Origin: Acholoe squamosa
Lineage: Eukaryota > Annelida > Polychaeta > Phyllodocida > Polynoidae
Reading direction: 5' to 3'
DNA length: 64,000 nt
Assembly (NCBI GenBank): GCA_949317995.1
Contig: OX439048.1
Span: 30,447,495-30,511,494, forward strand
Part shown: piece by piece, positions 44,760 to 56,700 of the stretch
Layout: each line of letters begins with the position of its first letter
Numbering within the stretch: position 1 is the stretch's first letter
The notes under the pieces: generated by a model
Told to the model about the DNA's origin: nothing
What the model saw: the letters and a program-made list of their open reading frames with translations, nothing else
Database searches by the model: none
Translations under genes and position numbers: made by a program

Positions 44760-47700
44760 CTGAAATAAATGATTCAAGTATAACGAAACACACGTTAAAC
44801 TAAGGGTAGCAATGAACATGTTATACTCAGGTCAAAAAGTATGTCCAGAACTTTATATCGTTTAAGCTATTAATTACGACGTTACAGTAAATTTTCTCGA
44901 TTATTGTAAATTCTCTCTTATAAGTCGCATCCCTCATATAAGCCACCCCCTGAGTTTGTGGAAAATTCTAGAAATTTCAAAATGGTATACCTTTTTTTCT
45001 TATGAATGGATCTTCAAAATTCAAAAAGCTACGAGGTCATAGGGGCCCCCGGGACCCCCTTGTGATGCTGGAATAGTTGGGAGAATTTTGGGAATATGTT
45101 ATATCTGACCCAACCCCCCACACTCTCTCCACCCTCCTGGGTTGGGTTCTGGTACTATCCGCGGCTTATACGAGAGCATTTCCGGTAGCAACATAATTCC
45201 TTGCCATTGAAAGAAAGGTGGCCTTGTGATGAAGAGAAAATTCCTTGATTTAGAATTTACTCTCCATAGTACCTCACTACAGAGCTTGGCTTATACTTTA
45301 AGAACTAACTGCATGTGCGAAGCTTATGCATTACCCTCAAAGCCTGGTGTGGCTTATATTCAACTGACAAAGCTGGCAGCAGGCAAACAGATACATTTTC
45401 AGTCATATCTAAGAAGCAAATCCCTTACCTCTTCTAGCATGGGTGCAGTAGGTGGGGGATTGTAGGCCGTGTCCATAGCGTCTGTATAAGATGGAGGTGC
45501 TGACGGCTCAGCCATCGGGGTGGTTACAGTTGGTTCTTCATTTCTTGGTGTTGCGGATGAGTTGGTTGTGGGATAATAAGCTGGAATTGGGGATCTTCGT
45601 GCTGCAATCGGGGATCTTTGAGCTGTAACTGGGGATCTTTGTACACCTGCAATCACAGGGCCTCGAGCATTGTGAACACCGGCGATAGCTGCTGGCCGGT
45701 TTCCTACCCGTTCCTCTGATGGAAAATATGTAAAGCATAGGGTTTCAAAATATTTTATATAAGGTAGCAAGTAATGTTAAAAATATATAGCGCAGTAACT
45801 CAATGTAATGCATCAAATATTCATATTGCCTAAAATCCAGAACTGTTTATTTGCTGAATAAAAATGAAAAAGGACCATAGCATGAGTACCATGAGGGCAG
45901 GCAGGGGATTGATTTAAGTACTGCTTTGCCTATTATTGACATGAATATGCCTAGGATGGTCTGTGGCTGCCATCTGTAATGGTAACCTCATAAGATTTCA
46001 GGTTTAGTGCTCAATTGCTGTCATGATGCAATACATTGGTGTATCATACCGACTTTAATGACTGTATAGGGGCTTCCCTAGCCCAACGTATGTCTTATCT
46101 TATCTCATCTACCCTCTCTCTGGGGGGTGGTGCACACATGTGCGGACATATTCCTTTGATCAAGTGATGTCTAATGTAGTTTTCTCATCGAGTATTATGA
46201 CCTTCGCTGTCAGAATGGGGTCGTATCTACCCCTGCCTGTTCATAAACCATCGAAGCCTAGATTAAGATCAAGTATTTAACTATAACTTTAACATGCATA
46301 ATATATAGGATTAATGATTAAGATCTCACTTCCTTTAAGTAATAGGAAACCTACCGTCTGCCTGGCGAGCCTTCCATCTAATACATATTATCACCCCCAA
46401 TATGACAGCCACTGCGAGGACAATAAGAATGAGGTACCATTTGAATTTCGATGCTGAAATGAGAGGCACATACTTATATTGCCAACACCTTTGAAACATC
46501 AGCTGGAGAAAGTCACTGCATAATAGTTACTACAGCCTAGTCATTTATTTGAATTTCAGCCTCAGAGCCTTACCGTCAGAAATATGGAGATCCATAGGAG
46601 CTTTCAGTTATAACTACATAACTAAAGAGCTAATTGTATAAACGCTCCAGGATTTCCATAAAATGTATTGCTAGACTTGCTGCAAAAAAATGGCACTCAG
46701 ATGCCTCTAGGTTCATGGGCTAATATTTTACCATCAAATCACACAAAGATAAGAAGCATAAGGCCTGATTTGATCCATTAATCCTTAAAAGAAAAACATA
46801 TTTTGATCATTTGCGCAACATCAAATGACCTTTTTCCCACCTCTACCCGTTGTTGATAATTCTTTTTGAAATTAATAAACCAATATTACTTTACATGAGG
46901 TAAGAGGTAATCTGACGTTTTCCCTGTCCCGGGTTCCCTGTATATGTTACATGATAGAAGAGACCAATATAAATTATAAGGGATTATGACACATTTTAAA
47001 TTACCATCGCTGGTTTGTTATTATCTATTGCACTAAGCATAAGATTAAATGATTGACCATAAACTTACGGCAATTCATCTCATCACTTCCATCATCACAA
47101 TCTCTATTATCGTCACATCTTTCAGAGTCATAATAACACCGGTAACCACAGCGATTTGGTTTGTAACTTGGACACGAGTCAGAGGCTGAAACATAAAAAT
47201 AAGATGGACGTTTATAGGACGGCCCATTTGATAAATCAAATATGGGAGATCATGATATTTCTATATATAAGTACATTGCATTTCTATTTGCAAGTGAAAA
47301 CTAGAGACAGTTTGGTGGTGGCAAGGAGCAAGAGCTGTGGTTTCCTCTGGTGTCATAATCCAAAAGTACAAGAAGCAAGTGTTGTGGTGCCCCCTGGTGT
47401 CAGCTGATCACAACAGTGAAATGGAGGGTGTGAGACATCATGACCGACTGCTTAGCCAATCACAACACACTGGTCCAGTTAGGGGAACACCCCAAAACAA
47501 CCCCCCTGTAAGGCCCAGATTTGACTAAAAATATTCATGGGTGATATTATGGCATTCTTCACTAAGCCACTGACACAGTTTAGAGTGCCAGCACGTATAG
47601 AATTCAATAGATCTCCCATAAAAATATATCATTTCCATGAAGTAATTTTATTTTTCAATTGCAACCATAAAATCTAGGAGAATTTAAGGCCTTATGTCTC

Positions 47701-50700
47701 CCAACCCTCGACTCTCAGAAAATGTACATTTGAACGGTGTAATACCTAGGAAAAGTGAGACAGGCCCTTCTTTCCATTGAGACCAGTTTTCTGCATTAAC
47801 AATCATAAACTGATATACAAAGCCTTAATATAAACACTGCATAATAGATAAACTGTGACATTTGAGGTATAATATGGCAAGAAAATTTTATACTTACGAC
47901 AGTAGTGACCATATTTAATGCATTTACCGCCAGGGCACTTCTTTTCTTGTGAACGACATTCGCCAGCTGGAATTGAATTATAATACTTGTCACTGGTTGT
48001 CATTACAATGAGCTGAAATAATAGGTCCAATACACTGCTGTTGCGCCTATAAAGACACCCTATAATACATATGCTGTAAACCCTCGCGTAGGACGCACCT
48101 CACGTATAGGACGCACCCTCACTTTGTAAACTTGTTTAAAAAATTAAAAGTGACCTAACTCTTTTTCTAGTGAATGGATTTTCAAAATTCAAAAACCAAT
48201 GTACAGGTATAACCCCGATGTGCCTACCAACACCATGTTTGCCTTCTGGGAAACATAGGGGAGGTTGTTTTTTTTTTTTGGGGGGGGGACCCCTCCCCCA
48301 TCTTCCATTAGCCCTCTAGGCTCTGAATGGATATATTAGCCACGTCTTATACGCTAGGATTTACGATAGTCTCAAACGATGAGGCTACCGGTAAGTAAGC
48401 TTTAGTAAATTATTTTTTTCTGAAATTCCAAAGGAAAATCCTTAACTGACATACCAGTATATATACATCAAACAAAGTCCAGCATGGGGTTTGTTTATAA
48501 GAGTAACCTCTGGGTCTGCCTTATATGTGAGGTGTTTAAAATTTAGAAACCAAAAGTGCCAATGCTTCCAAAATCAACCCCCATGTGTGCCTTATGGGGT
48601 TCGAATTGCGTCTTATATACGAGGTAATGAGATGGTAATTGAAGGTTGATAAGTATTCCTAAAACGACTTCCTAAACTTCCACGTATTTCCCAATAAATG
48701 AGAAACAAAGAGAGAATAATTTAACACTCTTTGCCAAGGCTAATTCATTTTTGACTATAAGGGACTAATTCGATAAATACAAATTTACAATTAACTTACG
48801 GCATCTGCTTGAATAGGAAACACAACTGCCATCTTTACATTTCTTCTGCCATGTGCTGCATTCTCCAGCTACAAAAGAAAACAATTGGTAAAATACACAT
48901 TTTTTCTTCTCCAGTATTTAAATCAGTAATGCCATATGATTTTTATTGACTCTGATTATGGATATCAAAAAGTTATACTTACGGCAACGTTCCCAACTTC
49001 TGACACAGCTCTTGTCTTGACACATCTTCTCATAGAGCTCACACTCCCCAGCTAGAAACAAATTATTAAGTACTCCACATATAAAAAAATATAATTCAAA
49101 CACATGTCAAAATTAACATAAAACTATCTACTAAAATAAAAAACACAGGCCACTACAACTACCACCAGACGTCCAAAATCAAGCTTCCCTCTATGATATT
49201 GATTCATACAAAATGGCGCTTTGCGTTAATCGATTGGTAGTGAGGCGCATACTGATAATATACCAGTAGACATACCCCAGTTGTCATAAAAGTGAATAGG
49301 ATGGGCCTTGATATATTGAAAGGCTTCAGATATTAAACTACGGACCTGCATTTGGTGATCTCTTACAATCTTCACTCCAGAGAAATCTAGCAATATTTTA
49401 TCCAAAACTCCCTGGCTGTTAGGAAAAATAGATTAAACCGGTCTTGGATGAAAAGTGGCATAACCGTGTGCCTTCCTCATTATACCGTCACTATGGTGGT
49501 ACATGCCATACCTAGCATACAGTAGAATTCTGTCGGTTTTGACATCCAGTTGTCAATGAGTTTTAAGTGGACATCAAGAGAAATATGCACAGACACAACA
49601 GAAGTTGACCTTTTAAGGCATGCATAGAATAGCGTATGTAAAATTCCTACTCACGACATCTTTCTGTACTGACACAAGAGCCATCCTTACACATCCTGTA
49701 CCCAAACTGACAGGTACCTGGAAAAATGATGAAAATTCCCTTTAGTTAATCATTGTCTGTTTTTAAAAGAATAACTTAAACAACTAGCAGTAGGCTTAGA
49801 TAAATAGTGGCTGTAGTCTTATACCGACCTAGCGGGATACATTATTGACCAATGAGAAAATTCTTTTAAGGGTGCATTACATAACACCTGGTACCCATCA
49901 TGCTGGCTGTTATCAGTCCTTATCTCGCAAGGTACCAGTTCAAGCAGGGATCAGCCCACTAAGGATCCCGGTAACCGGGAATGAGGCACCAGATGACACC
50001 AGCAGGAGGGTGCCTCATCAAGGGCATATTTTTTACAACTTGCGAGCACACATTACTACCCCTGGCGACCTTGCCAGGTTGTGGTAGATTCAGTATACCT
50101 TGACCAACAAAACCATGGAGTTGGGGGGGGGGGAGTCGTACCTAAAGATATTGCACAATACTATACTCTACATACAAATTTCAATTTAAACCTGAGCAAC
50201 GTGTAACACAATACATACAGTACATAGTCAAAATGTCATGATGGAGTATTTTTTATCAAATATCATAATCAAACAAACAACTGTTGCAATTATTATTTTT
50301 TCTTTTCTTTGTAATATTAAATTGAAAAAGATTGTTGTTTGAATGTCGAACGAATAGGCATAGCTCTTTGGTGAATGACTGCAGCCCTGCCAGTGTCTGG
50401 GAAGCTTTCAAAACTGATCTTACAGAAATTATACTCTGCCTGCTAGGCAACTTGCCTGAGCTACATTCATACAATCTGGGGTAATCCAATTTCAATATCA
50501 AAATAACATGGAAAACAAGAAAAATGTGGCAAGGACCATGGATAGGAGTTGCCACTCCTATCCCTCCTGCACAACTTGCCACTCTGCGGCTGATGTGTGA
50601 CGTCACGGCCGACGTATGACATCACAAATTGTGTCACAAGGTGACCGTGACGTCACTGACAAACCTAAACATAATGAAGTTGCTATGGTCGCTGCGCTCC

Positions 50701-53700
50701 CGGCCGCTAAGCGGCAAACAACAAAAAAAATGGTACCAGGCATAACCATTCTCTACTTCCCTTGTAAAGTATAGACCTTATTTGCTGAGGGACAGACCCT
50801 AGAGTGTCATTACAGAAAGGCTTACTTGTTTGTGGCGCTGTCGTTGTTGTTGATCGTGATGTAGGTGTAGTGGGGATCTCCATTGTTGTGGTGGTGGGCA
50901 GCTTATATGTGACAGGTTCAAATCCTACATGGATACAATTATCAGTAACTTTAGGAATTAATTTACTAACATTATGTGGGCATAATCTTGAAATTGATTC
51001 AACATACTATAGGAAACTGTAGTAGCTGTCTGGAAAGGCAAGAATAAAGCAAGACTTCTAAGACAGCTAGAGAAGACCTTTGGTAATGATACCTTTCCAA
51101 CTAGACAGTATCGCACAAAAACCTTAGATAACCAAGCCTATAATACCATTTTCGAAATTTCAAATACTGGTTTACTTGAAGATAGATAAATAAATAGAAT
51201 AGCCAGTAGTCTACGTGCATTCCTAAAAATAGATATTTGGCGTGTTCTGTTTTACTTGCTACAGATTTTACTCTGGAGGCAAAACTACATACCGTTTACA
51301 AAGTTGATGTATATAATATAGATTTTTATAACATACCTTCACAGTTGTCCTCATCTTCCCCTCTGGGGCAGTGTTTTATTTGATCACACCGGTCTAACAT
51401 AGGGATGCACCATTTAGATTTAACACAGTAATAACCAGCATAGCCATTTATACTGCACTCTTCTCCTATAAAGACAATAAGGACGGTACAGTAAATGTCA
51501 AGTGTAATAAGTATGTTAATACTTAACCCATTTTAATGGAAAACCGACACCTGACCTTCAAATATAAGAATCAATTGTATAATCTTTCAAAACGTTTCCT
51601 ATACATCAGCAATAGAAAATAAAAGTTAACCAAGGACAGAGACCTACTCAAAATACTGTGTACATGTATTACACAGGTCCAGCGCTAGGGTTAGGTTTTG
51701 AAACCTATTCTAACATTTTGCCTGTTCTGTACAAGTGCTGTAGATAAAGGGGTGTCTATACAAAATGCATAATTATGCTTGGTCATTTTCCATATTCTTT
51801 AAAAGGAAATTGGAAGTGATAAATAGGACATCAGAATAGTATAAATTTACCTTGTTCAGCACTGTCTCTTCGGGCGAAGAGGCCATAGACATAAGTGAGA
51901 TAGCCAGAGTCTATTGGTTTCCTCATACGAACATAGAGGTCAACGGGTGAAGTAAAACCTTCTCGGCCGTGCATAATGGCTGTAGACCCCTCATCAGTAT
52001 CAAAGTAAAGTAATGCTGGTGCCGCAGAGCTAGTGCCATTACGCACTGCTAGAATACCTGCAAATTTTAAAAGAAATAATTTGTTTCCATCATTTAAATA
52101 GAGACGGCATGATGCTTAAAAGGTTTCATACAAATATGTTGATCTACCCATTAAGGGTGCATCCGAGTATCTCGCTGACTCTGAATAGACCTGTCACGTA
52201 AATCGCAAGTGCTCCCCCAATATATTAGGGAAATTATTCCCGAGAGGTGGGTCATGACTAGCTGGATTGTTGTTCACACATATAAGTGCTCCCCCTTGGC
52301 TCAGGCATTTTACTATACATAGAACTCTGCAGAACACTTATTAATGCATCGTGCTGTTCCTCAGGCAGTGTATCAACCCAGAAGGGTCTGCAATAATAAT
52401 TTCCCCTAATACGACTGCCCTTTATGAGTAGATTATATAAATACATGTATAAGGCATAGCTGAATCATTGATTAGTTTAACGTCTCAGCACACATATATA
52501 TATATATATTGTAGACCTTACGTGACTTTCTCAATTTTGCTTAAATGTTCAATCCTTGACAGGTATTTAAATGCTGCGTGCATATCAGAGGCTTATCAAG
52601 CTTATAAATGAGTTCTTACCGAAGTCATTGCACCTTATACATGATATCACATCCATAACTTATGCCAAAAGATATGTTCTAATCCAAGGAGAACTTCAGT
52701 CAAGTAAGAGTGTGTCTTAAATGAGTTGTTCGTTACTGGGTTTTACGGTGGTTTAACAGTTTAATGCTACCTGCATCCTACATAAATCATGAGATAAAAG
52801 ATGTCAATAGGCAATAGGATACAATACAATACTGATATAGTAAAGCATACAGTGATGATTCATGTCAAGTCATCTCTGTATGTATTGTTACATTGACCTT
52901 CTAACTCTCACGTCTATTTCCATATGGTATCATGCAGAGATAAATTAAAGATCATACCATGAAGTTCATGCGTATAGGTGAAACGCACAAAGGCATTGGC
53001 ATCTTGCGCTTCGTACGGCTTCTTCAGTAACCATATACAGTCAAGCATCCTGTTTGATAATATGATAAAATTCAAAAGAGTTCTTTACTTGTCCCATCTC
53101 TATTTATTCATAATACATGTGGCGCTTAAGATACGAAATAAGTATATTGAAGAAAGCGAACTGGCCTGATACAAATGGCATGCTACAAGCATTGGCCTCG
53201 GCAGTCAAGGATTTGGTACATGCATATTGGACCCAGTTACAATTTCTTTGCGAAAAAAAAGAAGTCACATGAAATATTAATTGAACAATACGCATTACAG
53301 CGTGTCAGATTGTGACATAGCAAACTTAATATAAAAAAACAATGTTTACTTGAATTTAACTTGCCTGGTTTTGTGTAACATAACCATTTAGAGTATTTCT
53401 GAGAAAAAAAAACTAAGTGAATGGTGATTGGAGGTGGGGTGGGGGTATACACGATTCTAATCAATTTTAACTTACGATGACAATCTTCTCTTAGGGGTGA
53501 GTTTGATCTCTCCACCTTTCCAGGAAGACAGTGAAGCTTTTCCACATTGCTCAACTGAAAAACAAGTATATCAATATTGAATACATCTGTTTTGTGTGTC
53601 CACATGTCCACAATGACTTATGGAGATATTATAAAATAACTATGGTGATGAATGAAGGTATACGCTACATAGTTTGACATATCTAGAGTACTGGTCGGTA

Positions 53701-56700
53701 CGTAGGTATAAGGATGAAACCAGTTTTTAAATATAATGTTCATTCTATACCAAGAAGTTGTTAAATTATTCGTATTTTCACATAATCTTAGCCTTTTTTT
53801 GCTGGGGATGAGGCACCCATCTTTATTATTTAAAAAAAAAAATAAAATGAAGGGGAAAGATACTGAAAAATGCGACCCTTTTTTAAAGGCTCGGGCGCTG
53901 TCCACAAAAGGATCGAGGGATTAACTGAGGAGGTAAAAGAAAACTCCAGAACATTACCTGATGTCTCATCTGCCTCCATCAAATTTTGATTAACTGCAAT
54001 CAACATTTGGCAGAAAACATTAATTAATTTACCAATAGATGACCAACACACAAACAAAACACAATGTATAAACACATTATCAAACAAATGAATATCAAAC
54101 TTTTCAACTGAATTTCAGTATCATTTTATGAGTAAGTTCACCATTGCAAAGTATTCGTTGATGTACAACTAAAGGGGTCCATTTGTGCCACCATTCCTGA
54201 GTTTCCGCAGGCCACTGTTACTCAAAACTGTTAAAAGAGTATTGTCATTGACACGTTTCAGATTACATTATGTAAATCAATGATCGAATAAGAGTAGAAA
54301 TCGCGACCATTTTTTTTATATTGACTTTTACATACATGAAGGATACGCGATCTATGATGACCAATAAAAAAAACTTTGTGGATATATTATAAGAAAATAA
54401 TTATAACCCTCTAAAGAACGCAGTGCCTAAATACACTTTGGTAGCATGCCTACACTACAGGATAGATACACTCCAAGTGCATGATACACCGATGCAGCAT
54501 CTTAAAATTCCTGGAGTGGTTGCATTAGTACATCATGATGAAAAAAATACATTAAAATCCCAAGTTTAGTTAAGGCAGTAACACTAAATAGGGCGGAGTT
54601 AGGAGCCTTGCAGCCATTGGTAGCACTCACTATCTCTGTCAGCACCACCAGGGTCATAGGTCACATACCAGACAGGATCAGTTACTCAGTTTGAAATTGT
54701 GAACCAAAACAAAGAACTGTTATCTCCTATATACCACTGATGCACCAATGACACATTTTATAATTTACACTACCGTAATCTCCCGCGTATAAGACGCGTC
54801 CTCTACGCCAAACAAAATGCTGGGGAGTCTTATAGGATGTATTGAAATTGGGGGTGCGTCTTATACGAGGGGTAATTTTACTATAGAAATGTATTGAATT
54901 TACAAATTTGAGCCTTAAAATGTGCGTCTTATACGCGAAAATGCATTTGCTAAGTTTTGGGTGCGTCTTCTACGCGCAGCGCGTCTTCTACGCGGGAGAT
55001 TACGGTATTCATTTTATGTTAGTACACCTATTTAGATGTGTGAATATGACACATTGACTATTCTTCATTAAAGAATAGACAGCTGATTTCTAAACTGTTA
55101 TGCCAAGTCTCAGACACCCACATGGTGTGGTGGATGTCTGGTTTATTGTACACAGACATCTGTTGTTGTCAGTGACTAACCAATCAGGGAACACTACCCT
55201 GGTTTTGCCTGTCATTCAACTGTACAAACGGTTTTCTGTGTAGTGATATTTGAATTTAGATTTGATTTTACTGGAATATGACAGGATAATTTAAAACCAA
55301 TTTTATATGGGCTCATTGATATTAGGTTCATTCATAAATGTGTGCTTTTAAAAAGGTGGGGGTTGGTAACTTCATAGCAATCCTTGGATACATTGCTGAC
55401 CTGTGTACATCAGCTGGCAGAGATGGCATTTAAAAGGGGGGTGTGGCATGCTGTTCATATAGGGCAGGCTGGTGTTTAAGACATAATGTGGCCTGTACAG
55501 GGTTAAATACCACTTAAGGCATATCTCTTATCTAACTTACCTGTGCTGTAGGCATGTACCTTTAGCTTGACCCCTGAGTGTGAAGGGTACACCTTCTGAT
55601 AGGGTACGCTCATTGTGATGGACAATGTTTTTCCCTTGTGTATAAAAGCCGGTCGTGACCAGACTCCATCCTCCAACTGTGCCTGAGCTAGAACCTCATC
55701 ATCATCGGATGGACCGCTTTGAATCTGTGAGTGTAAATATAAGGTTGATTCAGTGAGTAAATTGAAGGCTTGAAATGATGGGCATTTCTCAGTTGCAATG
55801 TGGAAGAATGTTAATAACATGTAGATTATATGCCCAAGGCTACAACCAGAATTGTGAGGAGGCAAGTTAAAAGGACCGTCCGAGGGGTATTAGTACCAAT
55901 TCTGGCCACCAGGGGGACACCACTATGGCCTAAAAGGGGGAAAATATACCAAAAATAGTTATATACTACTTTTTTATGTAGATTACAATTGTCCAAAGAG
56001 AAATGTCATTTTTAAGGAAAACCTTCCAAATTTTGAATGTAAATAGAATGTTTTTGGGTATTTGGGGGCAGAAATCAGTGCTTTTGTTGATATTGGTTGC
56101 CATGGATATGGCTTGAAAAGATGGTAAAAATCTGATAATCAGATCAAATATTATGAGAAAAAGAATGTGAAGAATATGACAATTTCCCTAATTTTCAGAA
56201 TTATGCCTAATTATACATATCATCTGCTATATCTTGTGAAATATACAAGGTAGACCTTATTTGGGATTAGGATAGGCCGGTAACCATCTAAGTTAATAGA
56301 GCCATAACTCTAAAACTAGCAGACATATTTTCTCACGTTATATATCATTGGAAAGGTCATGGCCTGAATTTAAAAATTGACTTTTCCCCTGGGGGACCCT
56401 TTTTGCTTGGCTATACACAGATATGACAGCATTAGGTTTAAAGGGTCAGGAACCTCAGAGAAGATGTAAGGACTTTCAAAGCTAGATATTCACAATTACA
56501 CAATGAATAAAAATTTAAGGAAAATTCGTGTAAAATTTCCAAATGAGGGTGATCTCAGTTGTTGGTTATTCTCTTATAGAATAAATTGCACCGATTCAAA
56601 ACCCCATGTGCGGCTTATAATATAAAAGAGATGAAAGAATTTATGGTACTTACTTTTAGGGATGCAATGGAAGGAAGGTCCACATCCAAAAACAAAACAT

